Shown here one piece after another: positions 8,485-17,521 of a stretch of DNA of 64,000 nt. The DNA comes from Skermanella sp. TT6 (GTDB lineage: Bacteria; Pseudomonadota; Alphaproteobacteria; Azospirillales; Azospirillaceae): the NCBI RefSeq assembly GCF_016653635.2, contig NZ_CP067420.1, positions 3,321,501 through 3,385,500 on the forward strand, written 5' to 3'. Every line of letters begins with the position of its first letter. Within the stretch, counting starts at the first letter, position 1. The notes below the pieces were generated by a model, which was given only the letters and a program-made list of their open reading frames with translations, ran no database searches and was not told the origin of the DNA. A program made the position numbers and the translations under genes.

Positions 8485-9203
8485 GTGGCTGCTCCTGTTG
8501 AAAGCTTCCGAGACATGACTTTCGATCCGGGATGATGTCCGGTCTTATCCGCGCACGCGATGATCAAGATGTCGTCCCTAGCAGCGAGCCTCATCCAGCT
8601 TCATCTTCGGATGCTTGAACTGGTGCAAGCTTGCGCCTCTCGGGATCCCGGGTGGACCGGTTTCCACTTGATTGCGCTTGGGCAAGCCCGTGCAATTAAC
8701 TTCACAGACGGTTGCCCCCAGGTTTCGTGGTCACGGTCTCGTGCCGCGCGACCCCGAATAGACTCCAATTGCTCGATTCGCTCTAGCAGTGCTCGCACCT
8801 CACCATACGCCCAGCCTAGAAATCGTTCGCTCCGCGCCGACGAAGCACTTCCAGTGCTGCCAACATTATTTCGGCCGCATTGACGATTGCGGCGGTCCGA
8901 TCCGCCATCACAGTTGGAAGCCCTTAAACCCTTGATATGAGTAGGCATATACAGGTATGCGTGCAGCCACCTGTCACCTGCATCCAAAAAAATCAAAATT
9001 CATATTGCAGCGTTACTCATTAGCGGTATACGACATAGAGCTTAATGCGAATGAGGTAGGCTTTCTCTTGTGTGTCGGGAGCAGGAAAGGTCCCTCGATG
9101 TCGTTGCTGCTGGACGAAATCGTTTCGACAAGGACCACTTTTCCGCTGCTGTCCGATATGGCGCAAGTAGGCGGCGCCTCCGTCTGAGGAACCCGGCAAA
9201 GCG
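8485..9203. other. Divergent intergenic region of the defence-like module
   Basis: These 719 bp separate the divergent PglW-like and 405-residue genes. The stretch 8930-9070 is markedly AT-richer than its surroundings and is a plausible site for divergent promoters, though I cannot assign boxes. It also contains the 17-base word at 8690-8706, with a partial inverted copy just upstream (TTGATTGCGC at 8669-8678). No open frame here is convincing. Confidence 0.45.
8690..8706 (+). repeat. Second copy of the 17-base repeat found at 3253
   Basis: GTGCAATTAACTTCACA is identical to 3253-3269, and CCC precedes both copies. The two direct copies lie 5.4 kb apart and bracket the CoiA-like gene, the ISL3 element and the truncated kinase. 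Confidence 0.6.
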
Positions 9204-9305
9204 ATGGTGCTGTCTCGACTTACCCGGATGCTGCGAAGGGGCTTCGCCAAGCCGGATCAGCATTGGCGGCAAGGGGATGCGGAAACTGATCGTCCGGCAT
9301 CGGTG
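9204..9305 (+). pseudogene. First 34 codons of the 405-residue unknown protein, cut by IS256
   Basis: A frame opening at ATG 9204 (MVLSRLTRMLRRGFAKPDQH and on) runs straight into the IS256 target duplication CATCGGTG (9298-9305). Deleting the element plus one duplication joins it in frame to the gene resuming at 10743. An in-frame stop at 9168-9170 limits the upstream extent. A GAGGA sits 13 nt before the ATG, further than usual. The N-terminus is basic and amphipathic. Confidence 0.6.
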
Positions 9306-9333
9306 GATCAAGTCCCCAGGCGTGGTGTAGGAG

Positions 9334-9398
9334 CGCCCGTTCCGGGGCAGGCCCGCAGGGAGGCGTAGCCGACCGGAGGGCCTGCCCCGGAACGGGCG
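9334..9398. repeat. Perfect 21-bp inverted repeat inside IS256, upstream of transposase
   Basis: The arms at 9334-9354 and 9378-9398 are perfectly complementary (CGCCCGTTCCGGGGCAGGCC with one more base), with a 23-nt loop. The hairpin lies between the left terminal repeat and the transposase start. It could shield the transposase from outside transcription or be a secondary repeat carried by the element. Confidence 0.7.
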
Positions 9399-9461
9399 GT
9401 CATCGTGGTTCTCGGGTAAAGTCTGGTCACCACAACACATACCTGATCCAAGGTGACCACG

Positions 9462-10661
9462 ATGACCGACGAGATGATGACGCTTCGCTCGATGCTTGAA
9501 AAGGGCACAGATGCGGATGTGCTGCGTGAGATGATCGGCTTTGCCGCCCAGCGGCTGATGGAGATGGAGGTTCAGGCGGTGACCGGCGCCGGTCACGGTG
9601 AGCGCTCGGCTGACCGCCTCGCACAGCGCAATGGCTACCGGGATCGCGACTGGGAAACCAGAGCCGGCACGGTGGAACTGCGCATCCCCAAGCTGCGCAA
9701 GGGCAGCTATTTTCCAGGATTTCTGGAGCCGCGCCGGATGGCCGAGAAGGCGCTGACGGCGGTGATCCAGGAGGCCTACATCCAGGGCGTTTCGACCCGC
9801 GGGGTGGACGATCTGGTCAAAGCCATGGGCACGAGCGGCATCTCCAAGAGCCAGGTCAGCCGCCTGTGCGAAGAGATCGACGACCGGGTCAAGACGTTCC
9901 TGAACCGTCCGATCGAAGGCGACTGGCCTTACCTCTGGATCGATGCGACCTACGTCAAGGTGCGCCAGCAGGGACGCATCGTGTCTGTCGCCGTGACCGT
10001 CGCGGTGGCGGTCAACACCGATGGCCGGCGCGAGGTGCTGGGCATGGACATCGGCGCATCGGAGGCCGAGACCTTCTGGCTCGAATTCCTGCGCAAGCTC
10101 AAGCGTCGCGGTCTCGCCGGCGTCAAGCTGGTGATTTCCGACGCCCATGAAGGCATCAAGGCCGCTGTCCAGCGCGTGTTCCAGGCGACATGGCAGCGCT
10201 GCCGGGTGCATTTTATGCGCAACGCCATGGCGCATGCTGGCAAGCAGGGCAAGCGCCTCTTCGCCGCGTTCATCGCCACCGCCTTCGCCCAGGACACCGC
10301 CGAGGCCGCCAAAGTCCAGTGGCGCCAAGTCGCCGATCAGATCCGCGCCAAAGTTCCCAAGCTGGCAGCCCTCCTGGACGAGGCGGAAACCGACGTGCTG
10401 GCCTACATGACGTTCCCAAAGGAACATCGGGTCAAGATACACTCGACAAACCCGATCGAGCGCCTGAATGGCGAGATCAAGCGCCGGACCGACGTTGTCG
10501 GCATCTTTCCGAACGAGGACGCCATTACTCGCCTCATCGGCGCTATTCTCCTGGAGCAGAACGATGAATGGGCCGTCCAGCGCGCCCGCTACATGACACT
10601 GGAAACTATCGCTCCACTCGGCGATGATAGCCCCATCATGCTGCCCGCCGCAGGGGCATGA
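9462..10661 (+). CDS. IS256-family (mutator-type) transposase
   Basis: This is a 399-residue protein. ATG 9462 is preferred over an in-frame GTG at 9453 because AAGG lies 8 nt upstream. DDE motifs are intact: [28 protein letters not shown], and the glutamate block [15 protein letters not shown]. The mutator-type signature with CRVHFMRN is present. Length is typical of the family, so it is probably functional. Confidence 0.95.
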   Translation: MTDEMMTLRSMLEKGTDADVLREMIGFAAQRLMEMEVQAVTGAGHGERSADRLAQRNGYRDRDWETRAGTVELRIPKLRKGSYFPGFLEPRRMAEKALTAVIQEAYIQGVSTRGVDDLVKAMGTSGISKSQVSRLCEEIDDRVKTFLNRPIEGDWPYLWIDATYVKVRQQGRIVSVAVTVAVAVNTDGRREVLGMDIGASEAETFWLEFLRKLKRRGLAGVKLVISDAHEGIKAAVQRVFQATWQRCRVHFMRNAMAHAGKQGKRLFAAFIATAFAQDTAEAAKVQWRQVADQIRAKVPKLAALLDEAETDVLAYMTFPKEHRVKIHSTNPIERLNGEIKRRTDVVGIFPNEDAITRLIGAILLEQNDEWAVQRARYMTLETIAPLGDDSPIMLPAAGA

Positions 10662-10742
10662 GCAACCCGGCCAGACTGCTGGGAACCAGGATGATTGGTG
10701 ACGCCAATCCTACACCACGTCTGGGGACACGATCCATCGGTG

Positions 10743-11858
10743 GCCGATGATCCTTGGGATCCGACGCCGAAGCCTGCATTAGTCACAGCTTCCGTTCTCG
10801 CTGCTCCGACTCCACCTCCAACCGATGCGGCAATCCCGCCTGCACCGATGCAGCTTGTATTCGCCCTGGAAGCACCGCCCAGCCTACCAGCGGCGCTTCG
10901 GCAGACAATGCTGCCATTAGGGTTTCCATCGACGGCTAAGCCGGCGTCATCTGACACCACCCTCGGCCCCGCCTGCATCCTCATCGATCCGGCCAGAGAC
11001 GAATGGGCACCTGTTGAGGCGACACCTCCGACACCAGCCGAGGTCCCGGATGCCGGGACTGAGGAATGGTCGTTCGACCATGGATGGAGCATTGCGGAGC
11101 CTGCCCACGGAGCGGATGTCCCGGATGCGGCATCTGACCTGCCGTTGGACCTCGACCTGCCAGAGTTCGACGCACAGGCGAGGCAGGAGATCTGGGAGAA
11201 ACCCCTCTCCGACCCGCCCCTGGCAGCCTTTGCCGAATACCCCGAAATCCAGGCGGCCCTCAAAGCCGATCGCATCCTGCGGCATCTCTGGTTGCCGACC
11301 CGGAAGGAGCGCGAAGCCTATCTCAACTGGCTAATCGCCGTCTTCTTCAGCTTTCCAAGTTTCAGGAGCTTCGAGGCGCTGGAGCGAATGGCCATCGACG
11401 GGCGCTTCGACGCCCCACTCCTTCGGGATATGGTCGCCCTGAAGCGGGAATGGCGCCGCCGCCCGGAATGGTGGATGAGGCGGTCCTTTGGAAGCATCTA
11501 TAGCAGAACAGTATCGGCAATCGACTGGGACCCGCTGGACTTCTCCGGAGCGCAGCAGTTCCAGGAACTGAGGAACGGCCAATGGCTCCTATCCTGGCGT
11601 GATGCTCGCGCGGTCTGCTCGGTCAGGCTTGACGACGATCCCATCGCCTATGTGGACGAATTGCGCGAGCAATGGGTCCACTTGGACCCGCCCGCCCGGA
11701 GCCGTTTCCGCGACCCGGTGGCGGACATCGAGACCTACAGCTATCTCCGCTTCATCGACTATGTCCGCCATCGGGCTGACAGCGCAGCCCGCGATGATGA
11801 GGCCGACCGGCTCGCGGACGGGCTGTGGCTCCGCAGCCGTATCGAACTTCCTGTCTGA
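10743..11858 (+). pseudogene. Main part of a 405-residue unknown protein split by IS256
   Basis: This part encodes 371 residues. The rejoined protein would be 405 residues (34 codons from 9204-9305). After a proline/alanine-rich, probably disordered segment, the C-terminal 230 residues are rich in tryptophan, arginine and acidic residues (for example RILRHLWLPTRKEREAYLNW and KREWRRRPEWWMRRSFGSIY) and look helical and globular. I recognise no family. The gene ends 13 bp before the SNF2 helicase start, so the two were surely one operon and the product probably worked with the helicase. Expression of this part might restart from an ATG at 10695 inside the element. Confidence 0.6.
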
Positions 11859-11871
11859 AATTGGTGTCATC

Positions 11872-12484
11872 ATGCAGCCCGACCTTCTCATTCCTGTAAC
11901 CGGATGCTGGGTGCGGCCCAAGGGCAGCTCAAAACCCATCGGCAGGGTAGCGGACCGAAGGGAAATGGAAGACGGATGGCAGGTCAAGATTGATTGGCTG
12001 AACGGAACGCACGATTGGTTGCCGGTATCGGGGGTGGCATGCGGTCTTCAAGTGGGTTGGGAGGTCCAGGATGTTCCTGCGTCCGCAACCCGTTTCCCGC
12101 TGGGTGCCGGGACCATCCAGGCCACACGATCGTTGGGGCACCGAGAGCAGTGCTTGGTCCAGTTGCATGAAACGGGCGGCTCGCACTGGCTCCCATATGA
12201 AAATCTGGTGCGCATCAAGGACGTGGGGATGCGTTACGTCCGGGCCGAGACGGGGGCTTCGGACCATGCCGAACGTTTCCGTCTGCGTATCCTGGCCCAT
12301 GCCCTGGAAAGCTGGAACGACCTGACCGGCGCCTTGGACCGGCTCGACGTCGATCCGCTGCCCCATCAGATACATTTGGTCCATCGCATCATTTCGTCCG
12401 GGATCATGAACTGGCTGATCGCCGACGATGTCGGTCTTGGCAAGACGATCGAGGTCGGGTTGCTGCTCGCTGCGCTGAAACGTC
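11872..12484 (+). pseudogene. N-terminal part of SNF2-family helicase, interrupted by IS66
   Basis: This part encodes residues 1-204 of a helicase that rejoins in frame at 18721 (942 residues in all). Residues 10-115 look like two SH3/Tudor-like repeats: GCWVRPKGSSKPIGRV...WLNGTHDWLPVS and TIQATRSLGHREQCLVQ...SHWLPYENLV. Each ends in a 'WLP' strand, reminiscent of the N-terminus of RapA-type Swi2/Snf2 proteins. Walker A is ADDVGLGKTIEVG (184-196). The IS66 target duplication GAAACGTC begins at 12477. Class 1 DISARM (DrmD) and type I Zorya (ZorD) use SNF2 helicases, but I cannot place this protein in either. Confidence 0.75.
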
Positions 12485-12524
12485 GTAAGCGATGCGAGCG
12501 GACCCTTGGCCTTTGGCTGCGTGA

Positions 12525-13094
12525 TCACCGCATGGATCGGTTGCGGCGGGCCTTGAAGTGTTCGCGCAACTCCAGGATGGCCTTGGCTACGGCCGGGACG
12601 TCGGCCTCGGCGATGGCCGCCGTGCCGAACAGCACGGGGCCCAGGGCCTGGAACGGAGCATGTTCCGGTTTGCCCGGGTTGGTCACGCTCTTCCAGGCGC
12701 GCGGCGCCAGCCGGGTGGCCACCAGGAACCCGAGGGACCAGAAGATCGGGTCCAGCCCTCCTGCGTGGTGCGGCGCCAGATGCGGCCGGTACAGGCCGGG
12801 GAACTGCGCCATCGTCTCCGACAGGCGGTTATGGTGGTCCGCCACGGCCTGGACGGCCCGGTGCTCCCGGCTGCTCTCCGCGGCGAGCAGGGCGTGGTCG
12901 CCCAGCAGGTCGCCGAGCCAGATCCGCGGATCGAGGAACTTCGGCCCGATCAGCACGGCGGTCAGGTAGCCGTCGAGGCCGTCCAGCCGCGACACCGGCG
13001 CCGCCCGGCCCCGCTGGTACGCTTCGAGCTCCTCCGCGTCCTGCATCGCCCTGGGCGCCGCCGGTCCGGTCTGCGCAGCGGGCTCGGCCGTCAT
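12525..13094 (-). CDS. UPF0149/YecA-like accessory protein of IS66 (outer copy)
   Basis: This is a 189-residue protein identical to the one at 17518-18087. The start codon overlaps the tnpC stop (ATGA), so it is translationally coupled to the transposase. The stretch SRLDGLDGYLTAVLIGPKFL matches the conserved N-terminal region of the UPF0149 (YgfB/YecA) family. The role of this fourth gene in IS66 is unknown to me. It reads as an integral passenger because it lies inside the terminal repeats in both copies. Confidence 0.8.
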   Translation of the reverse strand: MTAEPAAQTGPAAPRAMQDAEELEAYQRGRAAPVSRLDGLDGYLTAVLIGPKFLDPRIWLGDLLGDHALLAAESSREHRAVQAVADHHNRLSETMAQFPGLYRPHLAPHHAGGLDPIFWSLGFLVATRLAPRAWKSVTNPGKPEHAPFQALGPVLFGTAAIAEADVPAVAKAILELREHFKARRNRSMR

Positions 13095-14659
13095 GCCGCC
13101 CGGACCGTCCCGGCATCGGCGCCCCGCTCGGCTTTCCATGCCCACGGCAGCAGGCGGTCGAGATCGTTGGCCTTCACGGCACCCGACACGATGCGCTCCA
13201 GCACGTCGGCCAGGTAGGAGAACGGGTCGAGGCCGTTCAGCCTGGCGCTGTTGATCAGCGAGGCGAGGATCGCCCAGTCCCGGCCGCCCGCCGCGGAGCC
13301 GGCGAACAGGGCGTTCTTGCGGCCCAACCCGATCGGGCGCATCAGTCTCTCCACGGTGTTGGTATCCACCTCGATGCGGCCGTCCTCGAGGAAGGCGACC
13401 AGCCCGTCCCAGTGACCCAGGGTGTAGGAGATCGCCTTGGCCAGGCTCGACTGGCCGGAGATCTCCGCCCGCACCGCCATCAGCCGGACCTTCAGAGCTT
13501 CCAGGATCGGCCGGGACCGGTCCTGCCGGACCCGCAGGCGGGTCTCCGCCGTCGTGCCGCGGATGCGTGCCTCGATGGCGTAGACCTCACCGAGGCGCCC
13601 GATCACTTCCCGCGCCACCTCCGACCGGGTCGTCCTGAACACCGCCACGAACTTGCGGCGGGCATGGCTCAGGCAGAAGACGAGCCGGATCGTCGCCCGC
13701 CTCCGGCGGCGGACAAGCGCCTTGTAGGCCACATAGCCGTCCACCTGGAGAAGCCCGTCGAAGCCCGCCAGCTGGTCCTGGATCGCCGCCGTGTCCCGCC
13801 CCTCGGCGAACACGTAGCCGACCGCCGGTCGGGCCGGTCCCTGCCAGGGGCGGTCGTCCACCGCCTGGGCCCACAGCTGGCAGATCCTGGTGCGGCCCCG
13901 TCCGGGATCCAACCGGGGCAACGGCGTCTCGTCGCAGAACACCCGCTCCTGGGATCGGATGTAGAGCAGCAGCCGCTCGTACAGCGGCTTCAGCCACCAC
14001 GCCGCCCGGCGAACCCAGAACACCAGCGTCGTCCGGTCCAGCGCGATGCCCTGGCCGGCGAACATCCGGGACTGCCGGTACAGCGGCAGGTGCCAGGCGA
14101 ACTTCGCCACCACCACGTGGGCGACCAGCGCGGTGGTGGCCATGCCGCCGTCCACCACGCGCGGCCTGGCGGCGGCCTGGACCAGGGTGCCGCGGCAGCA
14201 TCGGCAGGCATACTTCGGCCGGATGGTGCGCAGGACGCGCACAAGGGCCGGGATCACGTCCAGCGCCTCGGCGACGTCCTCGCCGATCCGGTGCATCGGC
14301 CCGGCGCAGCACGGGCACGCGGTGCTCTCCGGCTCGATAGTCGTCTCGACCCGCGGCAGATGCCGGGGCAGAGCGCCGACATTCCGGTTCGCCGGACGGC
14401 GCGGGTGCCGCCCCGGCTTCCCGGACGTGCGGTCCGCGTTGTCGTTGGCGGCCGGAGCCGCCTCGACGGCGAGGTCGCCGAGATCGAGGACGCCCTGCTC
14501 CGGGTCGATCATCGCGGCCCTCTCCGACTTCGCCCCGAAGATCATCGCCTTCAGGGTCTTCACCTGCGCCTGCAGATCCGCGTTCCTGGCCTCCAGATCA
14601 CGGATGATCCGGACCAGTTCGGCGGGGTCTGCGGGGAGCGGGTCGGGAGGCTCGGCCAT
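13091..14659 (-). CDS. tnpC: IS66 transposase TnpC (outer copy)
   Basis: This is a 522-residue protein identical to the inner-copy TnpC. The N-terminal leucine-rich helix (EARNADLQAQVKTLKAMIFG) and zinc-knuckle region (CPCCAGPMHRIGEDV) come first. DDE catalytic segments follow: VFCDETPLPRLD, LLQVDGYVAYKAL and IEVDTNTVERLMRPIGLGRK. An alternative start lies four codons upstream, at 14671. The gene is intact, but its partner tnpB in this copy is broken, so any mobility would need TnpB supplied by the inner copy. Confidence 0.92.
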   Translation of the reverse strand: MAEPPDPLPADPAELVRIIRDLEARNADLQAQVKTLKAMIFGAKSERAAMIDPEQGVLDLGDLAVEAAPAANDNADRTSGKPGRHPRRPANRNVGALPRHLPRVETTIEPESTACPCCAGPMHRIGEDVAEALDVIPALVRVLRTIRPKYACRCCRGTLVQAAARPRVVDGGMATTALVAHVVVAKFAWHLPLYRQSRMFAGQGIALDRTTLVFWVRRAAWWLKPLYERLLLYIRSQERVFCDETPLPRLDPGRGRTRICQLWAQAVDDRPWQGPARPAVGYVFAEGRDTAAIQDQLAGFDGLLQVDGYVAYKALVRRRRRATIRLVFCLSHARRKFVAVFRTTRSEVAREVIGRLGEVYAIEARIRGTTAETRLRVRQDRSRPILEALKVRLMAVRAEISGQSSLAKAISYTLGHWDGLVAFLEDGRIEVDTNTVERLMRPIGLGRKNALFAGSAAGGRDWAILASLINSARLNGLDPFSYLADVLERIVSGAVKANDLDRLLPWAWKAERGADAGTVRAA

Positions 14660-14710
14660 GCCCCGGAGCATACCGCAAAAGCCGGCAGCATCCCAGACGG
14701 ATCAACGCCT

Positions 14711-15017
14711 TCAGCCCATCCACCGGGGCGTCTTCACGGGTGGCGGCGCGGCCGCGCGCCACTCCAGTCCGTCGAGCAGCAGCGCGAACTGGACCGCGCT
14801 CAGCCGGACCGCGCCGTCCCGGACCGGCGGCCAGGGGAATCCGCCGTCCTCCAGCCACTTCGTTGCGAGGATCAATCCGCTACCGTCCCAAACCAGGAGC
14901 TTGAGCCGGTCCTTGCGCTTGGAGCGGAAGACGAAGACGTCACCGCAGTAGGGATCCGCCTTCAGCGCCTCGGCCACCAGGGCGACCAGGCCGTGGACCC
15001 CTTTGCGGAAATCGATC
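14711..15017 (-). pseudogene. tnpB: IS66 tnpB, C-terminal part (outer copy, split by inner copy)
   Basis: This segment encodes the last 101 residues of TnpB (FRKGVHGLVALVAEAL to PPPVKTPRWMG). The remaining N-terminal codons lie at 18136-18182, on the far side of the inner element. The break falls at the target duplication AATCGATC (15010-15017 and 18128-18135). Read-through into the inner IS end gives a short chimeric N-terminus, which is not a real start. Confidence 0.85.
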
Positions 15018-15101
15018 GTAAGCGATGCGAGTGCACCCTTCTTCCCGGAACCGGGTCTGTGAGCGAGATTACGCGCGGGTTCACGGAGCACGGAGGGGGC
15101 G

Positions 15102-15551
15102 ATGGAGGATGGCGTCAGGCTTCATCCCAGGCTTGAAGCCATGGATGAAGACGGGCCGTATCGGCGGGTCGAGGTGATCACGGGACGGTGTCAACGGCGC
15201 GTGTGGACGGCACAGGAGAAGGCGCGCATCGTGGCGGAGAGCGCGGTGCCGGGCGCCAACATCTCCGAGGTCGCGCGGCGGAACGGGGTGAACCGCGGCC
15301 TGCTCACGGTCTGGCGCCGGGAGGCAGGTGCGGTCCCGGAAGCGACCCCGGCGCAGACGCCGCTGTTCGTTCCGGTCACGGTGGTCGAGGAGCCTGCGCC
15401 CGCTCCTCCGCGGGACCGGCGTCAAGCATCCCGGGAGACGGCGCCGGGCCGGATCGAGATGGATCTGCGCAGCGGGCGGCTGGTGTTCCACGGCGCCGTC
15501 GATCCCGGCCTCGCCGCGGCGGTCGTCGCGGCCGCCCGAGGGCGGGGATGA
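15102..15551 (+). CDS. tnpA: IS66 TnpA, helix-turn-helix accessory protein (inner copy)
   Basis: This is a 149-residue protein. WTAQEKARIVAESAVPGANI with SEVARRNGVNRGLLTVWRRE is the IS66 OrfA/IS3-OrfA-type helix-turn-helix that recognises the element ends. The C-terminal part (GRIEMDLRSGRLVFHGAVDP) is typical of IS66 OrfA. The stop overlaps the tnpB start (ATGA at 15548). It is identical to the outer-copy protein at 18179-18628. Confidence 0.9.
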   Translation: MEDGVRLHPRLEAMDEDGPYRRVEVITGRCQRRVWTAQEKARIVAESAVPGANISEVARRNGVNRGLLTVWRREAGAVPEATPAQTPLFVPVTVVEEPAPAPPRDRRQASRETAPGRIEMDLRSGRLVFHGAVDPGLAAAVVAAARGRG

Positions 15552-15901
15552 TCACGCCGCGTCCCGGCCTCAAGGTCGTGCTCGCCACGCAGCCGATCGA
15601 TTTCCGCAAAGGGGTCCACGGCCTGGTCGCCCTGGTGGCCGAGGCGCTGAAGGCGGATCCCTACTGCGGTGACGTCTTCGTCTTCCGCTCCAAGCGCAAG
15701 GACCGGCTCAAGCTCCTGGTTTGGGACGGTAGCGGATTGATCCTCGCAACGAAGTGGCTGGAGGACGGCGGATTCCCCTGGCCGCCGGTCCGGGACGGCG
15801 CGGTCCGGCTGAGCGCGGTCCAGTTCGCGCTGCTGCTCGACGGACTGGAGTGGCGCGCGGCCGCGCCGCCACCCGTGAAGACGCCCCGGTGGATGGGCTG
15901 A
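15548..15901 (+). CDS. tnpB: IS66 TnpB (IS66 Orf2-like) (inner copy)
   Basis: This is a 117-residue protein with the complete IS66 Orf2 pattern: VVLATQPIDFRKGVHGLVAL, DVFVFRSKRKDRLKLLVWDG, TKWLEDGGFPWP and LLLDGLEW. It is required with TnpA and TnpC for transposition in characterised IS66 elements. It is the only intact tnpB of the two nested copies. Confidence 0.93.
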   Translation: MITPRPGLKVVLATQPIDFRKGVHGLVALVAEALKADPYCGDVFVFRSKRKDRLKLLVWDGSGLILATKWLEDGGFPWPPVRDGAVRLSAVQFALLLDGLEWRAAAPPPVKTPRWMG

Positions 15902-15952
15902 AGGCGTTGATCCGTCTGGGATGCTGCCGGCTTTTGCGGTATGCTCCGGGGC

Positions 15953-17521
15953 ATGGCCGAGCCTCCCGACCCGCTCCCCGCAGACCCCGCCGAACTGGTC
16001 CGGATCATCCGTGATCTGGAGGCCAGGAACGCGGATCTGCAGGCGCAGGTGAAGACCCTGAAGGCGATGATCTTCGGGGCGAAGTCGGAGAGGGCCGCGA
16101 TGATCGACCCGGAGCAGGGCGTCCTCGATCTCGGCGACCTCGCCGTCGAGGCGGCTCCGGCCGCCAACGACAACGCGGACCGCACGTCCGGGAAGCCGGG
16201 GCGGCACCCGCGCCGTCCGGCGAACCGGAATGTCGGAGCTCTGCCCCGGCATCTGCCGCGGGTCGAGACGACTATCGAGCCGGAGAGCACCGCGTGCCCG
16301 TGCTGCGCCGGGCCGATGCACCGGATCGGCGAGGACGTCGCCGAGGCGCTGGACGTGATCCCGGCCCTTGTGCGCGTCCTGCGCACCATCCGGCCGAAGT
16401 ATGCCTGCCGATGCTGCCGCGGCACCCTGGTCCAGGCCGCCGCCAGGCCGCGCGTGGTGGACGGCGGCATGGCCACCACCGCGCTGGTCGCCCACGTGGT
16501 GGTGGCGAAGTTCGCCTGGCACCTGCCGCTGTACCGGCAGTCCCGGATGTTCGCCGGCCAGGGCATCGCGCTGGACCGGACGACGCTGGTGTTCTGGGTT
16601 CGCCGGGCGGCGTGGTGGCTGAAGCCGCTGTACGAGCGGCTGCTGCTCTACATCCGATCCCAGGAGCGGGTGTTCTGCGACGAGACGCCGTTGCCCCGGT
16701 TGGATCCCGGACGGGGCCGCACCAGGATCTGCCAGCTGTGGGCCCAGGCGGTGGACGACCGCCCCTGGCAGGGACCGGCCCGACCGGCGGTCGGCTACGT
16801 GTTCGCCGAGGGGCGGGACACGGCGGCGATCCAGGACCAGCTGGCGGGCTTCGACGGGCTTCTCCAGGTGGACGGCTATGTGGCCTACAAGGCGCTTGTC
16901 CGCCGCCGGAGGCGGGCGACGATCCGGCTCGTCTTCTGCCTGAGCCATGCCCGCCGCAAGTTCGTGGCGGTGTTCAGGACGACCCGGTCGGAGGTGGCGC
17001 GGGAAGTGATCGGGCGCCTCGGTGAGGTCTACGCCATCGAGGCACGCATCCGCGGCACGACGGCGGAGACCCGCCTGCGGGTCCGGCAGGACCGGTCCCG
17101 GCCGATCCTGGAAGCTCTGAAGGTCCGGCTGATGGCGGTGCGGGCGGAGATCTCCGGCCAGTCGAGCCTGGCCAAGGCGATCTCCTACACCCTGGGTCAC
17201 TGGGACGGGCTGGTCGCCTTCCTCGAGGACGGCCGCATCGAGGTGGATACCAACACCGTGGAGAGACTGATGCGCCCGATCGGGTTGGGCCGCAAGAACG
17301 CCCTGTTCGCCGGCTCCGCGGCGGGCGGCCGGGACTGGGCGATCCTCGCCTCGCTGATCAACAGCGCCAGGCTGAACGGCCTCGACCCGTTCTCCTACCT
17401 GGCCGACGTGCTGGAGCGCATCGTGTCGGGTGCCGTGAAGGCCAACGATCTCGACCGCCTGCTGCCGTGGGCATGGAAAGCCGAGCGGGGCGCCGATGCC
17501 GGGACGGTCCGGGCGGCATGA
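15953..17521 (+). CDS. tnpC: IS66 transposase TnpC (inner copy)
   Basis: This is a 522-residue DDE transposase. The catalytic segments VFCDETPLPRLD and LLQVDGYVAYKAL and the glutamate in IEVDTNTVERLMRP are present, as is the central FCLSHARRKFVAVF. The start is uncertain between 15941 and 15953; GGGG lies just before the latter. The stop overlaps the start of the UPF0149 gene. Confidence 0.94.
   Translation: MAEPPDPLPADPAELVRIIRDLEARNADLQAQVKTLKAMIFGAKSERAAMIDPEQGVLDLGDLAVEAAPAANDNADRTSGKPGRHPRRPANRNVGALPRHLPRVETTIEPESTACPCCAGPMHRIGEDVAEALDVIPALVRVLRTIRPKYACRCCRGTLVQAAARPRVVDGGMATTALVAHVVVAKFAWHLPLYRQSRMFAGQGIALDRTTLVFWVRRAAWWLKPLYERLLLYIRSQERVFCDETPLPRLDPGRGRTRICQLWAQAVDDRPWQGPARPAVGYVFAEGRDTAAIQDQLAGFDGLLQVDGYVAYKALVRRRRRATIRLVFCLSHARRKFVAVFRTTRSEVAREVIGRLGEVYAIEARIRGTTAETRLRVRQDRSRPILEALKVRLMAVRAEISGQSSLAKAISYTLGHWDGLVAFLEDGRIEVDTNTVERLMRPIGLGRKNALFAGSAAGGRDWAILASLINSARLNGLDPFSYLADVLERIVSGAVKANDLDRLLPWAWKAERGADAGTVRAA

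Larger units (their letters stand above)
9306..10734 (+). mobile_element. IS256-family insertion sequence, 1,429 bp, with 8-bp target duplication
   Basis: Both ends carry imperfect inverted repeats. GATCAAGTCCCCAGGCGTGG starts at 9306, and the complement at the right end starts GATCGTGTCCCCAGACGTGG (ending at 10734). The 8-bp duplication CATCGGTG flanks the element at 9298-9305 and 10735-10742. One transposase gene is inside. The insertion splits the 405-residue gene. Confidence 0.9.

Noticed and set aside
13412-15136. Long plus-strand frame across IS66 (and its mirror at 15422-17200)
   Set aside because: Antisense shadow of tnpC. The two appear as a mirrored pair only because the IS66 copies are inverted.
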